A stretch of 6,441 nucleotides of DNA, from assembly GCA_026196445.1 (NCBI GenBank), contig JAPHTE010000105.1, positions 1 through 6,441 of the forward strand, in the 5' to 3' direction. The notes beneath the pieces were generated by a model. That model worked only from the letters and a program-made list of their open reading frames with translations. It did no database searches and was not told the DNA's origin. Position numbers and translations under genes: made by a program. Positions 6,215-6,441 of the stretch are shown one piece after another (position 1 is the stretch's first letter; each line of letters starts with the position of its first letter). Origin of the DNA: Lysobacterales bacterium. Its GTDB lineage: Bacteria > Pseudomonadota > Gammaproteobacteria > Xanthomonadales > SZUA-36.

Positions 6215-6441
6215 ATGAAATTCTTAACCACCGTTATTGCAACCGTATCCCTACTGGCATTTGCCGGGCCGACGCTGGCTAAAAAGCAGGATAAACCACA
6301 AGCCGCCGTCAGCTATCCCGCGGTACCAGAGCGCACCACGAACGCCCGCACGTTCTACCTGGAAAACGGCCTGGAAGTCCTGGCCGTGCACAATCCGGGT
6401 TCACCGATGGTGGGCCTGAACCTGCTGATCCGCGTCGGTTC
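6215..6441 (+). CDS. N-terminus of an exported M16 (insulinase/pitrilysin-like) zinc peptidase, partial
   Basis: Seventy-five full codons are present before the window ends. Residues 1-22 form a signal peptide ending TLA before KK. After a short basic, proline-containing spacer comes FYLENGLEVLAVHN at 47-60 and SPMVGLNLLIRVGS from 63. This is the standard opening of M16 peptidases: the first strand with NGL-V, then the strand leading to the VGS turn. The zinc motif HxxEH should lie roughly 15-30 residues beyond the window, so activity cannot be judged. A strong Shine-Dalgarno sequence is missing upstream; only AATGGG at 6201-6206 is purine-rich, so weak translation or an unrecognised leader is possible. 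The upstream hairpin separates it from the propeller gene, so it probably has its own promoter, although only 38 bases remain between hairpin and ATG. Export points to peptide degradation in the periplasm or outside. Confidence 0.85.
   Translation, partial: MKFLTTVIATVSLLAFAGPTLAKKQDKPQAAVSYPAVPERTTNARTFYLENGLEVLAVHNPGSPMVGLNLLIRVG

Noticed and set aside
6237..6419. 60-codon plus-strand frame at the right edge
   Set aside because: It overlaps the M16 reading frame, which has a signal peptide and the NGLEV and VGS family segments, while this one has neither.

Overview
The window looks like chromosomal DNA of a Gram-negative proteobacterium, most likely a marine or soil gammaproteobacterium. 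All four proteins have cleavable Sec-type signal peptides, one is an outer-membrane TonB-dependent receptor, and the moderately high-GC coding DNA contrasts with one AT-rich intergenic region. The placement is inferred from protein style; no rRNA or other taxonomic marker is present.

Layout: (1) Positions 2626 to 1, minus strand: one long, 3'-truncated gene for an exported two-domain metallopeptidase, an M1-type gluzincin followed by an M28-type aminopeptidase. (2) Positions 2627-2871: an AT-rich divergent intergenic region that must hold the promoters for both directions. (3) Positions 2872-5103, plus strand: a complete 743-residue TonB-dependent receptor of the haemoglobin/transferrin/lactoferrin type. 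(4) Positions 5133-6113: a 326-residue periplasmic six-bladed TolB/PD40-like beta-propeller, 29 bases behind the receptor and probably in its operon. (5) Positions 6124-6176: a near-perfect long palindrome (20 bp perfect, 23 bp with one G-U) followed by a T-rich run. It is probably a dispersed palindromic repeat that also ends transcription of the operon. (6) Positions 6215-6441: the start of a secreted M16 (insulinase/pitrilysin-like) peptidase, truncated by the window end.

As a unit, the window has exported peptidases on both sides of an outer-membrane transporter with a periplasmic propeller partner. A reasonable but unproven reading is a locus for using proteinaceous substrates (peptides or haem proteins): the receptor imports, the propeller binds or scaffolds in the periplasm, and the M1-M28 and M16 enzymes degrade polypeptide. 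The most unusual points are the M1-M28 fusion with an altered M1 active-site signature, a haem-family receptor that lacks a plug histidine, and the long palindrome. No CRISPR array, tRNA, rRNA, transposase or phage gene is visible.
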